Of a stretch of DNA of 64,000 nt, positions 22,700-36,082 are shown piece after piece. The translations under genes were made by a program, and so were the position numbers. The DNA comes from Doris montereyensis (lineage: Eukaryota > Mollusca > Gastropoda > Nudibranchia > Dorididae). Below the pieces are notes generated by a model. That model made no database searches. It was not told where the DNA came from and was given only the letters and a program-made list of their open reading frames with translations. The stretch is from contig JAXRKP010000876.1 of the NCBI GenBank assembly GCA_037039925.1, positions 62,001 through 126,000 on the forward strand, read 5' to 3'. The number at the start of each line of letters is the position of its first letter. The stretch's first letter is position 1.

Positions 22700-24875
22700 G
22701 TACTCTTTTTTCTTTCCCTTTCTCTTTCTTCTTTCACTTTCTTTTTTTTCTTCTTTCACTTTCTTCTTCTTTCACTTTCTTCTTTCTTCTTCCACTTTCT
22801 TCTTTCACTTTCTTCTTTCACTTTCTTCCTTCTTCTTTCTCTTTCTTTTTTCTTCTTTCACTTTCTTCTTTCCTCTTTCACTTTCATCTTTCACTTTCTT
22901 CCTTTCTTATTTCTTCTTTTTTCATCTTTCACTTTCTTCCTTCTTCTTTCACTTTCTTCCTTCTTATTTCACTTTCTTCTTTTTTTCTTCTTTCTTCTTT
23001 CTTCTTCTTTTCTTTCTTCTTTCTTCTTCTTTCACTTTCTTCTTTCTTCTTCTTTGACTTTCTTCTTTCTTCTTCTTTCACTTTCTATTTTCTTCTTCTT
23101 TCACTTTCTTCTGTCTTCTTTTTTCTCTTCTTCTTTCTTCTTCTTTCACTTTCTTCTTTCACTTTCTTCTTCTTTCACTTTTTCTTTCTTCTTCTTCACT
23201 TTCTTCTTTCACTTTCTTCTTCTTTCACTTTCTTCTTTCTTCTTTTTCACTTTCTTCTTTCTTTCTTCTTTTTCTTCTTTCACTTTCTTCTTTCTTTTCT
23301 TTCTTCTCTCACTTTCTTATTTCTTCTTCTTTCACTTTCTTCTTTCTTATTCTTTCACTTTCTTCTTTCTTCTTCTTTCACTTTCACTTCTTTCTTCTTC
23401 TTCTCACTTTCTTTCACTTTCTTCTTCTTTCACTCTTCTTTCTTCTTTCTTCTTTCACTTTCTTCTTCTTTCACTTTCTTCTTTCTTCTTTTCTTCTTTC
23501 TTCTTTCTTCTTCTTTCACTTTCTTCTTTTCTTTCTTCTTTCTTCTTCTTTAACTTTCTTCTTTCTTCTTTCACTTTCTTCTTCTTTCTTCTTTCTTCTT
23601 CTTTCACTTTCTTCTTCTTTTCTTTCACTTTCTTCTTCTTCACTTTCTTCTTCTTTCACTTTCTTCTTCTTTCACTTTCTTCTTTCACTTCTTTTCTTTC
23701 TTATTTCTTCTTCTTTCACTTTCTTCTTTCTTCTTCTTTCTTCTTTCATTCTTCTTCTTTCACTTTCATTCTTCTTCTTTCACTTTCTTCTTTCTTCTTC
23801 TTTCACTTTCATTCTTCTTCTTCACTTTCTTCTTTCTTCTTCTTTCACTTTCTTCTTTCTTTCACTTTTCTTCTTTCTTTCTTCTTTCACTTTCTTCTTC
23901 TTTCACTTTCTTCTTTCACTTTCTTCTTTTCACTTTCTTTCTTTCACTTTTTCTTTCTTCTTTCACTTTCTTTTTCTTCTTTCACTTTCTTCTTTCTTCT
24001 TCTTTCACTTTCTTTTTCTTCTTCTTTCTTTCTTTCACTTTCTTCTTTTTCTTTCTTTTTCTTCTTTTCTTTCACTTTCTTCTTTCTTCTTCTTTCACTT
24101 TCTTCTTTCTTCTTCTTTCACTTTCTTCTTTCTTCTTCTTTCACTTTCTTCTTTCTTCTTCTTTCACTTTCTTCTTTCTTCTTCTTTCACTTTCTTCTTT
24201 CTTCTTTCACTTTCTTCTTTCTTCTTCTTTCACTTTCTTCTTTTCTTTCACTTTCTTTCTTCTTTCACTTTCTTCTTCCTCTTTCTTCTTTCACTTTCTT
24301 TTTTCTTCTTTCACTTTCTTCTTTCTTCTTTACTTTTTCTTCACTTTCTTCTTTCACTTTTTCTTTCTTCTTCTTCTTCTTTCACTTTTTCTTCTTTCAC
24401 TTTCTTCTTTCTTTCTTTCACTTTCTTCTTCCACTTCTTCTTTCACTTTTTCTTCTTCTTCACTTTCTTCTTACTTCTTCTTTCACTTTCATTCTTTCTT
24501 CTTTCACTTTCTTCTTTCTTCTTTCTTTCTTTTTCTTCTTTCACTTTCTTCTTTCTTCTTCTTTCACTTTCTTCTTCTTTTCTTTCTTTCTTCTTTCTTC
24601 TTCTTTCACTTTCTTCTTTCTTCTTCTTTCTTTCTTCTTTCTTCTTCTTTCTTTCTTTCTTCTTTCATCCTTCTTCTTCTTTCTTCTTTCTTCTTTCTTC
24701 TTTCACTTTCCTCTTTCTTTCTTTCACTTTCTTCTTTCTTCTTTTTCTTTCTTCTTTCTTCTTTCTTTCTTTTCCTTTCACATTCTTCCTTCACATCCTT
24801 CTTTCTTCTTTCTTCTTTCACTTCCTTCTTTCTTCTTTCACTTTCTTCTTTCTTCTTTCTTCTTCCACTTTTTTC
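22700..24875. repeat. Pyrimidine-rich satellite (CTTTCTTCTTTCA), left block
   Basis: About 2.2 kb of short units made of CTTT, CTTC and TTCACTTTCTTC, almost free of G and with sparse A, on the plus strand. The 750-residue and 295-residue Phe/Ser/Leu open frames are translations of this satellite. The same satellite resumes at 25645 after a LINE fragment. Extreme strand asymmetry makes triplex (H-DNA) formation possible in principle. Confidence 0.96.
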
Positions 24876-24876
24876 T

Positions 24877-25644
24877 TTTAATAATAATAATAATACTATA
24901 TACACTTATAGAGCGCTTAATCCCATAAAAGAGGCTCCAAGCGCTTTACAATATATTAAACATCCATAAATTACACATATATCATGTAGTACATAGTAAA
25001 AACATTGATACAAATCATAGTCATTTATGTTTAAAAATTAGATTACATCTTAAAATATAAAAGCATTGAAACCAAAGACTAGAATTACATGAATTACTGA
25101 CTGCAGTTAAACGTATGGCATAGAACTAATTAGTTGATTTAGAAATACGTAGGCTACATGAGACATCAATCAACATGTCCGTGAATATACATAACATATA
25201 CATATATATATATACATACACATACACATACATACATATACACATATATACACACATATCATAGTAATATTCATATTGGTATTAAATGTAAATTATATTA
25301 TTTAGACACAAAATTATCAAACCAAATACCAAAATTGCTCAGAGAAATAGTGCGTTTTTAACTTTTTCTTGAAAATAGAAATATTATCTGCCTGTCTGAT
25401 AGTTATTGGCAATGCGTTCCACGTACGTGGACCGAAAGAAGAAAAGGACCGCTCGCCCATTTTTGTGCGTTTTAGAGGGGTAACTAAACGAGTGGAGTCT
25501 GCTGAGGATCTTAGTGATCTTGGCTGTGAGTATTTAGAAATCAGGTCGGAAAGATAAAGGGGCTGATCCGTCAAGGCATCTATAGACCAGAACTGATGCT
25601 TTCAACTTTGAGCCAATGAAGCTCAGTCAAAAGAGGGGATATAT
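24877..25644 (-). pseudogene. 5'-truncated non-LTR retrotransposon, reverse-transcriptase C-terminus and 3' UTR
   Basis: On the minus strand 25574-25317 reads YLSDLISKYSQPRSLRSSAD, then SFSSFGPRTWNALPITIRQA and FKKKLKTHYF. This is the conserved region after the RT domain of jockey/CR1-like LINEs. Upstream, in broken frames near 25575-25635, LHWLKV and CLDGSAP match the same family. The 3' UTR runs down to about 24900 and ends in an AAT-triplet tail (24879-24894). The element is 5'-truncated at the satellite junction and is not autonomous. Confidence 0.85.
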
Positions 25645-28020
25645 TTTCTCCTTTCTTCTTTCACTTTCTTCTTTGTTCTTTCTTCTTTCACTTTCTTATT
25701 TCTTCTTTCTTCTTTCACTTTCTTCTTTTTCTTCTTTCACTTTCATTCTTCTTCTTTCACTTTCTTCTTTCTTCTTCTTTCACTTTCATTCTTCTTCTTT
25801 CACTCTTCTTTCTTCTTCTTTCACTTTCTTCTTCTTTCACTCTTCTTTCTTCTTTCTTTCATTTTCTTCTTTCACTTTCTTCTTTCTTTTTCCCTTTCTT
25901 CATTCTTCTTTCTTCTTCTTTCTTCTTCTTTCACTTTCTTCTTCTTTTTCTTTCTTCTTTTCTTCTTTCACTTTCTTCTTTCTTCTTTCTTCTTTCTTCT
26001 TCTTTCTTTCTTCTTCTTTCACTTTCTTCTTTCTTCTTTTTTCCTTCTTTCTTCTTTCTTCTTCTTTCACTTTCTTTTTCTTCTTTCACTTTCTTCTTTC
26101 TTCCTTCTTCTTTCACTTTCTTCTTTCACTTTCTTCTTTCTTCTTTCTTCTTTCACTTTCTTCTTTCTTCTTTCTTTCTTCTTTCACTTTCTTCTTTCAC
26201 TTTCTTCTTTCTTCTTTCTTCTTCCACTTTTTATTTCCTTTTCTTCTTTCTTCTTTCACTTTCTTCTTTCTTCTTTCTTCTTCCACTTTTTTCTTTGCCT
26301 TTCTTCTTTCTTCTTTCACTTTCTTCTTTCTTCTTTCCTTCTTCTTTCACTTTCTTCTTTCTTCTTCTTTCTTTCTTCTTTCACTTTCTTCTTTCACTTT
26401 TTTCTTTCTTCTTTCTTCTTTCTTTTTTCTTCTTTCTTCTTTCTTCTTCTTTCACTTTCTTTTTTCTTCTTCTTTCACTTTCCTCTTTCTTATTTTTTCT
26501 TTCTTCTTTCTTCTTTCTTCTTTCACTTTCTTCTTTCACTTTCTTGTTCCTTATTTCCTTTCTTCTTTCTTCTTTCTTTCTTTCTTCTTTCTTCTTTTTC
26601 TTTCTGTTTTTTTTTTCTTCTTTCACTTTCTTCTTTTACTTCCTTTTTCTTCTTCACTTTCTTCTTTCTTCTTTCACTTTCTCCTTTCTTCTTTCTTCTT
26701 CCACTTTTTATTTCACTTTCTTCTTTCTTTTTCACTTTCTTCTTTCTTCTTCTTTCACTTTTTTTCTTTCTTCTTCTTCTTTCTTTCTTATTCTTTCACT
26801 TTCTTCTTTCACTTTCTTCTTTCTTCTTTCACTTTCTTCTTTCTTCTTTCTTCTTTCACTTTCTTCTTTCTTCTTTTTACTTTCTTTTTCTTCCACTTTC
26901 TTATTTTTTTCTTCTTTCACTTTCTTCTTTCTTCTTTTTTCACTTTCTTCTTTCTTCTTCTTTCACTTTCTTCTTTCTTTCTTTCACTTTCTTCTTTTTC
27001 TTTCTTCTTCACTTTCTTCTTTCTTCTTCTTTCCTTATTTCCTTTCTTTCTTCTTTCTTCTTTTTTCACTTTCTTCTTTCTTCTTCTTTCACTTTCTTCT
27101 TTCTTCTTCTTTCTCTTCTCACTTTCTTCTTTTTCTTTCACTTCTTCTTTCTTCTTTCTTCTTTCACTTTCTTCTTTCTTCTTCTTCTTTTTATTTCTTT
27201 CTTCTTTCACTTTCTTCTTTCTTCTTCTTTCACTTTCTTCTTTCTTTCCTTCTTCTTTCTTTCTTCTTTCTTCTTCTTTCACTTTCTTCTTTTTCTTTCT
27301 TCTTTCACTTTCTTCTTTCACTTCCACTCTTCTTTCACTTTCTTCTTTCTTCTTCTTTCACTTTCTTCTTTCTTCTTCTTTTCACTTCCTTCTTTCTTTC
27401 ACTTTCTTCTTTCACTTTCTTTTTCTTTCACTTTCTTCTTTTTCTTTTTCCTTTCTTTCTTTCTTTTCCCTTCCTTCTTTCCTTCTTCTTTCTTCTTTCT
27501 TCTTTCTTCTTTCTTCTTCCCTTCTTCTTTCCCTTCCTTCTTTTTCTTCTTTCACTTCCTTCTTTCTTCCTTCTTTCCCTTCCTTCTTTCTTCCTTCTTT
27601 CACTTTCTTCTTTCTTCTTTCACTTCCTTCTTTCACTTTCTTCCTTCTTTTTCCTTCTTTCTTCTTTCACTTCCTTCTTTTTCTTTCTTCTTTTTCTTCT
27701 TTCACTTTCTTCTTTCACTTTCTTCTTTCACTTCCTTCTTTCACTTTCCTTCTTTCACTTTCTTCTTTCACTTTCTTCTTTCACTTTCTTCTTTCACTTT
27801 TCTTCTTTCACTTTCTTCTTTCACTTTCTTCTTTCACTTCCTTCTTTCACTTCCTTCTTTCACTTTCTTCTTTCACTTCCTTCTTTCACTTTCTTCTTCC
27901 TTCTTTCTTCTTTCTTTCTTCTTTCACTTTCTTCTTTCTTCTTTCACTTTTCTTCTTTCTTCTTTTCTTCTTTCACTTCCTTCTTTCTTCTTTCTTCTTT
28001 CACTTTCTCTTTCACTTGTT
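25645..28020. repeat. Pyrimidine-rich satellite, right block
   Basis: This continues the 22700-24875 satellite with the same CTTTCTTCTTTCA units. CCTTC variants become common after 27440. The 807-residue and 633-residue open frames and the antisense Lys/Glu/Arg-rich frames are artefacts of composition. Confidence 0.96.
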
Positions 28021-28029
28021 TTTTAAAAT

Positions 28030-28272
28030 CTTGGCATAAAGTTCCTTCAAGGCCGTTATGGCCTATAGAGCTGGAGCTTATCCCAGTTCAATTGCGTGAA
28101 GTGAAACAGGTGATAATAATACAATCACCTCCTCGACAGTCTGTCGCAGGTTTTTACTCCCAGACAAGTGCTTGTACCCATTTGCACCTGGGTTGAGTGA
28201 GAGCAATTTGTGTTAAGTTTATTTCCCAGGGAACACAACGTCAGACACAGCTTTATAGATTTGAACCTGGGA
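28030..28272 (-). mobile_element. SINE B, minus orientation
   Basis: TTCAAGGCCGTTATGGCC, GCGTGAAGTGAAACAGGTGA, ATCACCTCCTCGACAGTCTG and CCATTTGCACCTGGGTTGAG match SINE B in reverse. Its head end (near 28272) abuts the start of the (TAG)n block. Confidence 0.78.
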
Positions 28273-28274
28273 CT

Positions 28275-29060
<786 letters not shown>

Positions 29061-29094
29061 ATTAGTATCATATCCTCATCATTATTTTTGATTA

Positions 29095-29105
29095 TTACTA
29101 TTATT

Positions 29106-29175
<70 letters not shown>

Positions 29176-29235
29176 TATTATATTATTATTATTATTATCG
29201 GTGTTATTATTACATGTATTATTAGTAGTATTATT
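29095..29235. repeat. (TAT)n trinucleotide block
   Basis: A run of ATT/TAT triplets with a few slips, directly after the (TAG)n block. Together they make a compound microsatellite of almost 1 kb. Confidence 0.97.
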
Positions 29236-29237
29236 AT

Positions 29238-29478
29238 GTCAGCCTCTCATCCAAAAGATGGCGTATTGAAGCACCGCCGACGATTGAAAAATTGTCTTTA
29301 TTTTTTTTCGAGCAAAATCTACTCCCCTGGTCCAGGTAGGTTGATTGACAGCAAGTCCCATTGGAGATGGACGATTAAAAAAGGAGGTCCCGTATGCTGT
29401 TTACAGGGCAGTCGGACTAAATAAAAAATCTTACCAGAATCCCCGAGATCACCTTAAGTGTGGATGTAGGTAAAATAG
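29238..29478 (+). mobile_element. SINE A, 5'-truncated
   Basis: CAGCCTCTCATCCAAAAGAT, CCCTGGTCCAGGTAGGTTGA, CCCATTGGAGATGGACGA, GGAGGTCCCGTATGCTG and ATCACCTTAAGTGTGGATGT match SINE A blocks in order. The first part of the tRNA-like head is missing or replaced by the microsatellite. Confidence 0.75.
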
Positions 29479-29489
29479 TTTTAAAAAAA

Positions 29490-29775
29490 CAACATATTAT
29501 TATAATCATTATTGCTTTTGTTTTTGTTGTTCATGCAGTTGTGATTATTATGTTATTCATATTAAATACTACTATCAGAACTACCCTTGATGTTATTATT
29601 ATGTTATTGGTATTAATTACTATTATCATAACTACCCGTGTTGTTATTATTAGTATGTTATTCGTATTAATTACTGCTATTATATCTACCCATGTTGTTA
29701 TTATTATGTTATTGGTATTAATTACTGCTATCATAACTACCCATGTGGTTGTTATTATTATGTTATTCGCTTCAG
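29490..29775. repeat. About 56-bp tandem repeat (TTATTATTATGTTATT)
   Basis: About five copies of a unit with GTTATTATTATGTTATTGGT and ATTAATTACTGCTATCATAA followed by CTACCCATG. The 113-residue Ile/Val-rich open frame is its translation. Confidence 0.85.
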
Positions 29776-29821
29776 CGAATTGGTATATTTGTTCACTTTA
29801 GTTCAGAGTTTTGCTTCAACA

Positions 29822-30020
29822 GCAGGTGGTACATATGTCGTATATCAGTATCAGTAGTATTAGTAAGAGTTTGGAAATCAGCATGAACTGTAGGTGGTAC
29901 ATATGTTGTATATCAGTAGTATTAGTAAGAGTTTCGGAATCAACATGAACTGCAGGTGGTACATATGTTGTATATCAGTAGTATTTGTAAGAGTTTGGGA
30001 ATCAGCATGAACTGCAGGCA
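29822..30020. repeat. 62-bp tandem repeat, three copies
   Basis: Three units with GGTGGTACATATGTTGTATA, TCAGTAGTATTAGTAAGAGT and CAGCATGAACTG. Two units join at CTGCAG/GTGGTAC, a CAGGT motif. Confidence 0.85.
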
Positions 30021-33000
30021 TCACATGAACTTTATATTTTCCTTGGAGACCACACTTGTCTATTCTTGTCAGCCCCTCTTCGGCTACTTTTTTTGGCATG
30101 GTGTCGTTTGATCTCTTGACATGTTTGAGTGTCGCATCATACCACCTCCTAGGCACTTGGCTGGCTCTTCTGACCCTGTAGGACTGTAGGTATTTTCCGA
30201 TGTCATATCGAGAATGAAATGTTCTCTGCTATATTTTCCTTTACAGATGGAGATGCATCAAGATTTCTTAGGCTTGAACTTCATTTTGCACCAGTTCACA
30301 AGTTAACCCAATTGTTTCAGTATTTTCAAGTTGACCCAATTGTTTCAGTATTTCTCCCTTTGCCACACGAAAGTGTGATTCCATCTATCTGTGTACAGAA
30401 TTAACATTCCACGTTGTTGTATCCATGTGTTGTAACGTCAGCGACAAGTGCAATCAAGTGGTGTCTCGCCGGCCTTCTTCACAGTAGGCCGTGAACGCGG
30501 CGGCACGGCTTGATAGATAAGGTGACTTGGGTCTATACTAAATGTATCGATTCCATTGTCGCATTTTTGATTGATATCGTCAGAATTGATTTCAGAATCG
30601 AGTACTTGCCCAACTCTCAAGTTCAAGTAAAAAAGAGTTCGTCCATGTCTCATGGCGCCGCATCAAAAGTGAAAGTAAAGAGATGTAATCTAACTCTAGA
30701 TCTAGATCTACCTGGTTTTATCTACGCACAATGTAAGAACATTCGAGACCTATTCTTTCAATTTATGATTCTATTTTGTGAAATATTGAACGTCTATGAA
30801 TCCCTCTTAGATCTGCTGCATTTCTGCATACAGCTAGATCTAGATCTGTTTTAGAGAATCTAACTTCATCTCATCCAGTTCTTGGCGAAATATGACAATA
30901 AGTGACAACTCCACTAATAAAGACGGAACAAACATGTGACGTTTCGGGTATAACCCTTCGTCAGACAACAAACGAGAAATATCTAGATCTAAGTACTACT
31001 TCAGGCATCACACACTGTGATGTCAAAAGAAAAACAAAGGAGGAAGAAAGAAAGAAAAAGAGTGATGATAAGAAACGTAGCAGAGGGGTTGTGAAGAATG
31101 AGCAAGAGTGGAAGGTTCAGATCTAGAATCAAATAAAAATATGAAAATAAGTAAGTAATAAAAGGTGAGAAGGAGAGAAATAGAGAGAGAGAGAAAAAGA
31201 AAGAAAAAAGACAGGGAAGAAAGAAAGGGAGAGAGACGTGTGTGTATGAGTATGGGAAACAAGAACGAAAAAAATAGGATAAATATAAGACTAGATTTAT
31301 ATCTCACTAGGTCTAGAAAGAAGAAATGATCAGAAGAAGGAATGAAACAAATTTATCGATCAAGGCAAAAATTTACACTGAAGGTGCAATTGAGAAATGT
31401 ATATATTACAAATTTATCTATGCAGTCACTCTGGAGGGTCATAAGGAAGAGAGTAGATGGAATTAAATTTGGAATTTGTTCTAGAAATTTTGATCTAGGC
31501 CTAGATTCTTTATCCATAGCTGCCAACCAGTATGTGAAGAAACGTTTAGATCTAGGTCTATTTGTATTAAATTAGCATACATTATGGTATTATGAACCAC
31601 TCAAGCCACACATCTCCATCCAAGTGTTGAATTCACTTTGTTTGTACCATTTTAAAGACAGATATTGAACATACATAAAAAAATATTGTTTTAACACAGT
31701 CTGTACCAAGTGTCGGACAATCAAACTTGAAATAAGTTCATTTGAAAATTTGTGAAATTCACGATTTCATTGTCTAACTGATGCTAATAGGCCGATGTTG
31801 GGAGGTGATATCGGTCATGCTGCGGAGGGATCACCCCTACACGCACCAACCCTTATTGGTGGTGGTAGGGTGAAGGGTTACCCCATCATGTGTCCTCCTT
31901 GGTAGGAAGAGCAGTCACCCCTACATATCCACGCCCAAGAAAGTTTTAAGTAGATCTAAATCTACATGGTTTTGAGAGGTTGCTTTCAGTTGCAGGAGTC
32001 TTTTGTGATTGAATATATATGGGACTTTTTTGGGTCAAGGTGGCATAAATTGGACAGTGATTTGAAGCGGATATTGCGACGTAAGACTTAGACATCGGGC
32101 AGTGTGACATGGGATTGGCGCCAACCTTTTAGCTAGCCACTAAAAGGAGGCACTCCTTTTTCCCAATTTTTTCTTCTCAGATCGATGTCCCTTGTATGTG
32201 CCAGACTATCTTGATCTAGAATAAAACATCTCTAGATTCTAGATCTAGATCTTCTTGATCTATGCAACATTAAACAAGTGTTCAATGATAGATCTAAATG
32301 AGGGATCTTTTGACTGGAAAAGGAAGAAGTTTATTTATAAGCTACAAAACAGCTGGCTGCGAAGGCACAAATTATGATAGAAGAGTAGAATTCTTGCAGA
32401 ATATTTTTAGTGTTTAACCCTGTGAGTTATATTTGGCAATAATAGAAGCATTGTTCTGGAGTAAAAGCACTAGATGTGAGTGACATGATATTTTATAAAC
32501 ACTCACAAAATGAGAGAAATATTTGATTATCCCCTAAAAACAAATCCGCTGGCGTTGCTTTTGAGTTGACCTCGTGACAGGAAGCGCGTCACTCATGCTG
32601 AACCCCTGTCGACAAAGAGGCCGGTTGGGGCAAACTTTACCCCATGCTTAATCTCTGAGTAAAGATATTTAGTTAACAAGATTAGCATGGATGGTCTCTT
32701 GTATCCTTTTGTTGAGAAATCAGATGGAAATCTAACCGGTTGTCATCGTGGGCATGTTAATGTCATGTCTCTACATCACATGTTCCTTGTTCTGGTCGCT
32801 TCCAATTTATTTATCGATGAACATAAACTAAAAATATTACTGAGCGTTACTATTAGATAAGGGCATATATATATATATATATATATATATAGATATTTGG
32901 ATTAGCCATCCGCAAAAGAGCAAAAATGTGCACACGCTGACCTGTTTGTATGTCATATTCACCATTTTTTTAAAAAGTGAATATACAGGGTACATCCTAC

Positions 33001-35440
33001 AGATTACATTATAATAAATGTTAGCCTAGCCTAGCACAAATTTTGCGAAAGTGGTGAAAGTGGGACAGCCCTTGACATCAGAAGCAGGACTCACTCTCCC
33101 TTCACAATACACCATCAATGATTTGTAGAGAATTTTGAACCTCACAACTTCACATTTTATCTTGTAATTGATACATTTTCTTCATTTTTGTTGGAACATA
33201 GAAAATAAATAGAGATAATTAGATATTTTTTATATATATTGTGGATTATTTTCGTCAAATGTTTTAGCTGTTAGTAATTTTCTTAAAATGTTAAGGACAA
33301 GAGGGTAAATATGTTATTTGAATTTATACCTTTGATAATATACTTGATCAATATCATATATATATTATACATATATATCATATTTATATATGTGTACTTT
33401 CAACAGCTAAAATCTTCCTGCCATACAAGTGTAAAACTTGTTTGAATAAAATTCAAGATCACTTAATATTTTTGAAAAAAATATTAAGTGGGTCGTCTGA
33501 TCAGAGGTCATTCACCCCTCCCTGTTAAGTTGAAATCCCAACGTGGATTTTGATGGTGCAAGGGCTAGTAAAAGTCCTCCTGAGGGGCAGCTGTTACAAC
33601 AGTCTACAAGGAGGTAGCGTGTAAGGTAAACACACACCAATCGTGTCATGCCCCAGTTGGCATGACAATGAATTGACAGGTCTATGATTAAGGGTCCACT
33701 CTTGTTTTTTTGCATGTCGTGTGTACTAAAAAGGGATTTTCCGTGCCCTGTTACGTTTGAGAAGAACACACATGTGTTCAAGTTGCTCTGACATCGGGTT
33801 TGAAATGTAGACGCTCGTAGTGTCTTCTTGTATTTTATACAGTAGTATCGGTCTAAGAACACATTTCACCTAACAACGTGTTTCCGTCTGCCATCATGCT
33901 ATCTCAGGAATACAGAATCTTTTTAAATATCGGTAATTGCTGGTCCCTTTGCAAAAGACAATTTTAAAGTCACCTAATGTGTCAATGGTGTCAAGACAGG
34001 AATTTTTTCATAGAATTTAGATGTATAAAGGCATTTACAAATTTTAATCAGATGGGCAGAGGATCAAGCCATACCTCACAGCCGTAATAGGCAGGTGTTG
34101 ATTGCAAACTCTCTCTCTCTCTCTCTCTCTCTGACAAATGGCAAGGTGCGAATCAAGCAGTGGTCATCGTCTGGCATTGATTGTTACTAGTGAGCCTGAC
34201 AGTGCAGCGTCACATTGCATGCTGTTTTGTGTAGTCATAATGAACAGTGGTCTAAATTCATCATCCCTTAAATATGCTATACGTTTAGGTTAATAGCTGT
34301 CGAGCAAATCAAAGATGCATCATGTCCGACCAATGCGGTGTTGGTGAGTGAGGAAATTTTCACTGATTTGTTTTGGTGCTTGTCAGGAAGAAATGGATGG
34401 CCATTGTCTACATAAAGGTCCACCACCTGGAAGGCTAACCTGTCCTTGTTAAACCGATAGGCGTTTATTGCATGATTGACAGCTTGGGCAAGAATTCGAT
34501 TTTATCACAGCCTTTCTTTGTGTACTAACGTTTGCCCCCGTCTACTTACTGTCTACCACGGTTTGTTTGCCAACATGATTTTTCGATCTCGTAAGGGACA
34601 TGCTCTTAGACCGCTACTACTGTGTCATATTTACATATTACACATCATGTGTATGATGTGCATATATGAAGAGATTGTGTTATAGTGCAAAAAGTGGAAA
34701 CCCTTTTCATAAGCCTTTATAAACTAATGTTTGTCATGCCCATCAAAACACTGTCCTGTCCGAGAAATATAATGCGTTGATTGACGGTCTCTCTGTGTGC
34801 TGTTGTTGCATCGTGAACGTTGCGATTATTAAAGAATGATATACATAATATATTAAGTATCCAAAAAAACTGTGTCAAACTTAATTGGCTTTTATAACGT
34901 CATAATAGACGAAAGGGTTTCAATGTAAATCCCATGGTGCGTATTGTAGTCTGTTAACTCACTACCCACGATTCGACACAAGATAATGGCATGGGTACCC
35001 AAACAAGAAGAGTGGTTTAAAAAATTTGTAGCTTTTTTCTTTGTTATTATTTTCTCTTCATTTTTCAAACACATTGTTCATAAGAGATCAAACTTTATAT
35101 TGGAACCAAACAAAAATTGTCTGAGTGGGCATGAGTGAAAAGGTTAAATTGAGAAGCTAAAATTCTTTTTGAATACAATAATTGTAAAACGATGAGCTGG
35201 TAAACTGATGAAAAACATTGCGGTCTATGCTGTTTCTGACTTGTAGTACTAGTGTTAGTAGTTGTTTTATCGTTGGCAAAGAAAACGGGTTTAGTCGAAG
35301 GCTTGCACTGCCGGTATTAATAAAATCAATTATTTATGCTAGAGAGCTCGTTCGGTATGAAACGGAAAAAGAAGAATAAGCCAAGAAGATGCTCCTTACG
35401 TATCTTTCTAATAGCGTATACGTCATCTTTCTATAGTTAT
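30020..35440. other. Mostly unique non-coding region between genes
   Basis: No exon is supported. It contains a CpG-containing patch at about 30430-30515, a cluster of TCTAGATC words (30695-32300), a hammerhead-like motif (30941-30964), a purine-rich tract (31030-31270), AT dinucleotides (32865-32890), and a CT run at 34111-34131. Open frames of up to 116 residues lack recognisable motifs. Confidence 0.55.
30941..30964 (-). other. Hammerhead-core-like motif (CTGACGA ... GAAAC)
   Basis: Read on the minus strand, CTGACGA is followed by a short GGG-TTATA-CCC hairpin and then GAAAC. CTGANGA and GAAA around stem II are the conserved core of hammerhead ribozymes, which occur in Penelope-like elements and retrozymes. 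An extra A sits beside stem II. A possible 3-bp stem III (ACG/CGT) lies downstream, but I could not pair a convincing stem I. It may be a decayed copy or a coincidence. Confidence 0.3.
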
Positions 35441-35668
35441 GGCCCGGTACCATTATGATCACACATGTGCGACAATTGTACTATGGCATAAGTGTAGCAT
35501 GATCGACAATTGTACTATGGCTGATAAGTGATCGCACATTTGCAACAATTGTACTATGGCTGATCGCACATGTGCAACAATTGTACTATGGCTGATCGCA
35601 CATGTGCAACAATTGTACTATGGCTGATAAGACAATTGTACTATGGCTGATGATATCACCCGTGCGAC
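35440..35668. repeat. About 35-bp tandem repeat (CAATTGTACTATGGCTGAT)
   Basis: About seven irregular copies of GACAATTGTACTATGGCTGA followed by TCGCACATGTGCAA. Units include the palindromes CAATTG and GCACATGTGC. Confidence 0.88.
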
Positions 35669-35787
35669 AATGGTAGTGTATGAGTTAATCATAATATGCT
35701 CTTGAGCTTCCTTGGGTGATTTGCATGCACTACTGTTAGGTCTTTTACTGGTTTTCCTTTCACTCTCTAACTCCCCTTTCACATTAC

Positions 35788-36082
35788 TAGGGAGTTGGTG
35801 GTCCAATGGCAAGGCGTCAGCCTCACAACCCAAATGTCGAGGATTCAAGCCCTGACGTTTGAGAAAAATTCTCAAGTTTTTTCATGAGTGAAATATACTC
35901 CCCTGGTCCAAGTAGGTGGATTGCCACCTATTCCTATCAGAGAAGGATTATTAAAAGGAGGTCCTGTGTGTAGATGTCACAACACTTGTTGTTTACAGGA
36001 CAGTCTGAGCAAAATTAAAAATCCTACCAAAACTCTCAAGATCACCTTAGTCGTTTGTGTGGGTAACATCAAATCAACTTCA
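35788..36082 (+). mobile_element. SINE A, near full length
   Basis: The head GTTGGTGGTCCAATGGCAAG resembles a Pol III A box and GAGGATTCAAGCCCTGACG a B box. The body has CCCTGGTCCAAGTAGGTGGA, GGAGGTCCTGTGTGTAGATG, TTTACAGGACAGTCTGAG and the 3' end GGGTAACATCAAATCAACTT. This is the cleanest copy for defining the head of the family. Confidence 0.82.

Noticed and set aside
22676..28196. Open frames of 750, 807 and 633 residues rich in Phe, Ser and Leu
   Set aside because: They are translations of the CTTTCTTCTTTCA satellite, open in several overlapping frames because the sequence lacks the purine-rich stop codons.
30510..30854. 114-residue open frame
   Set aside because: No recognisable motif or splice context, and it overlaps the TCTAGATC word cluster. 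Its length is within chance for this much sequence.
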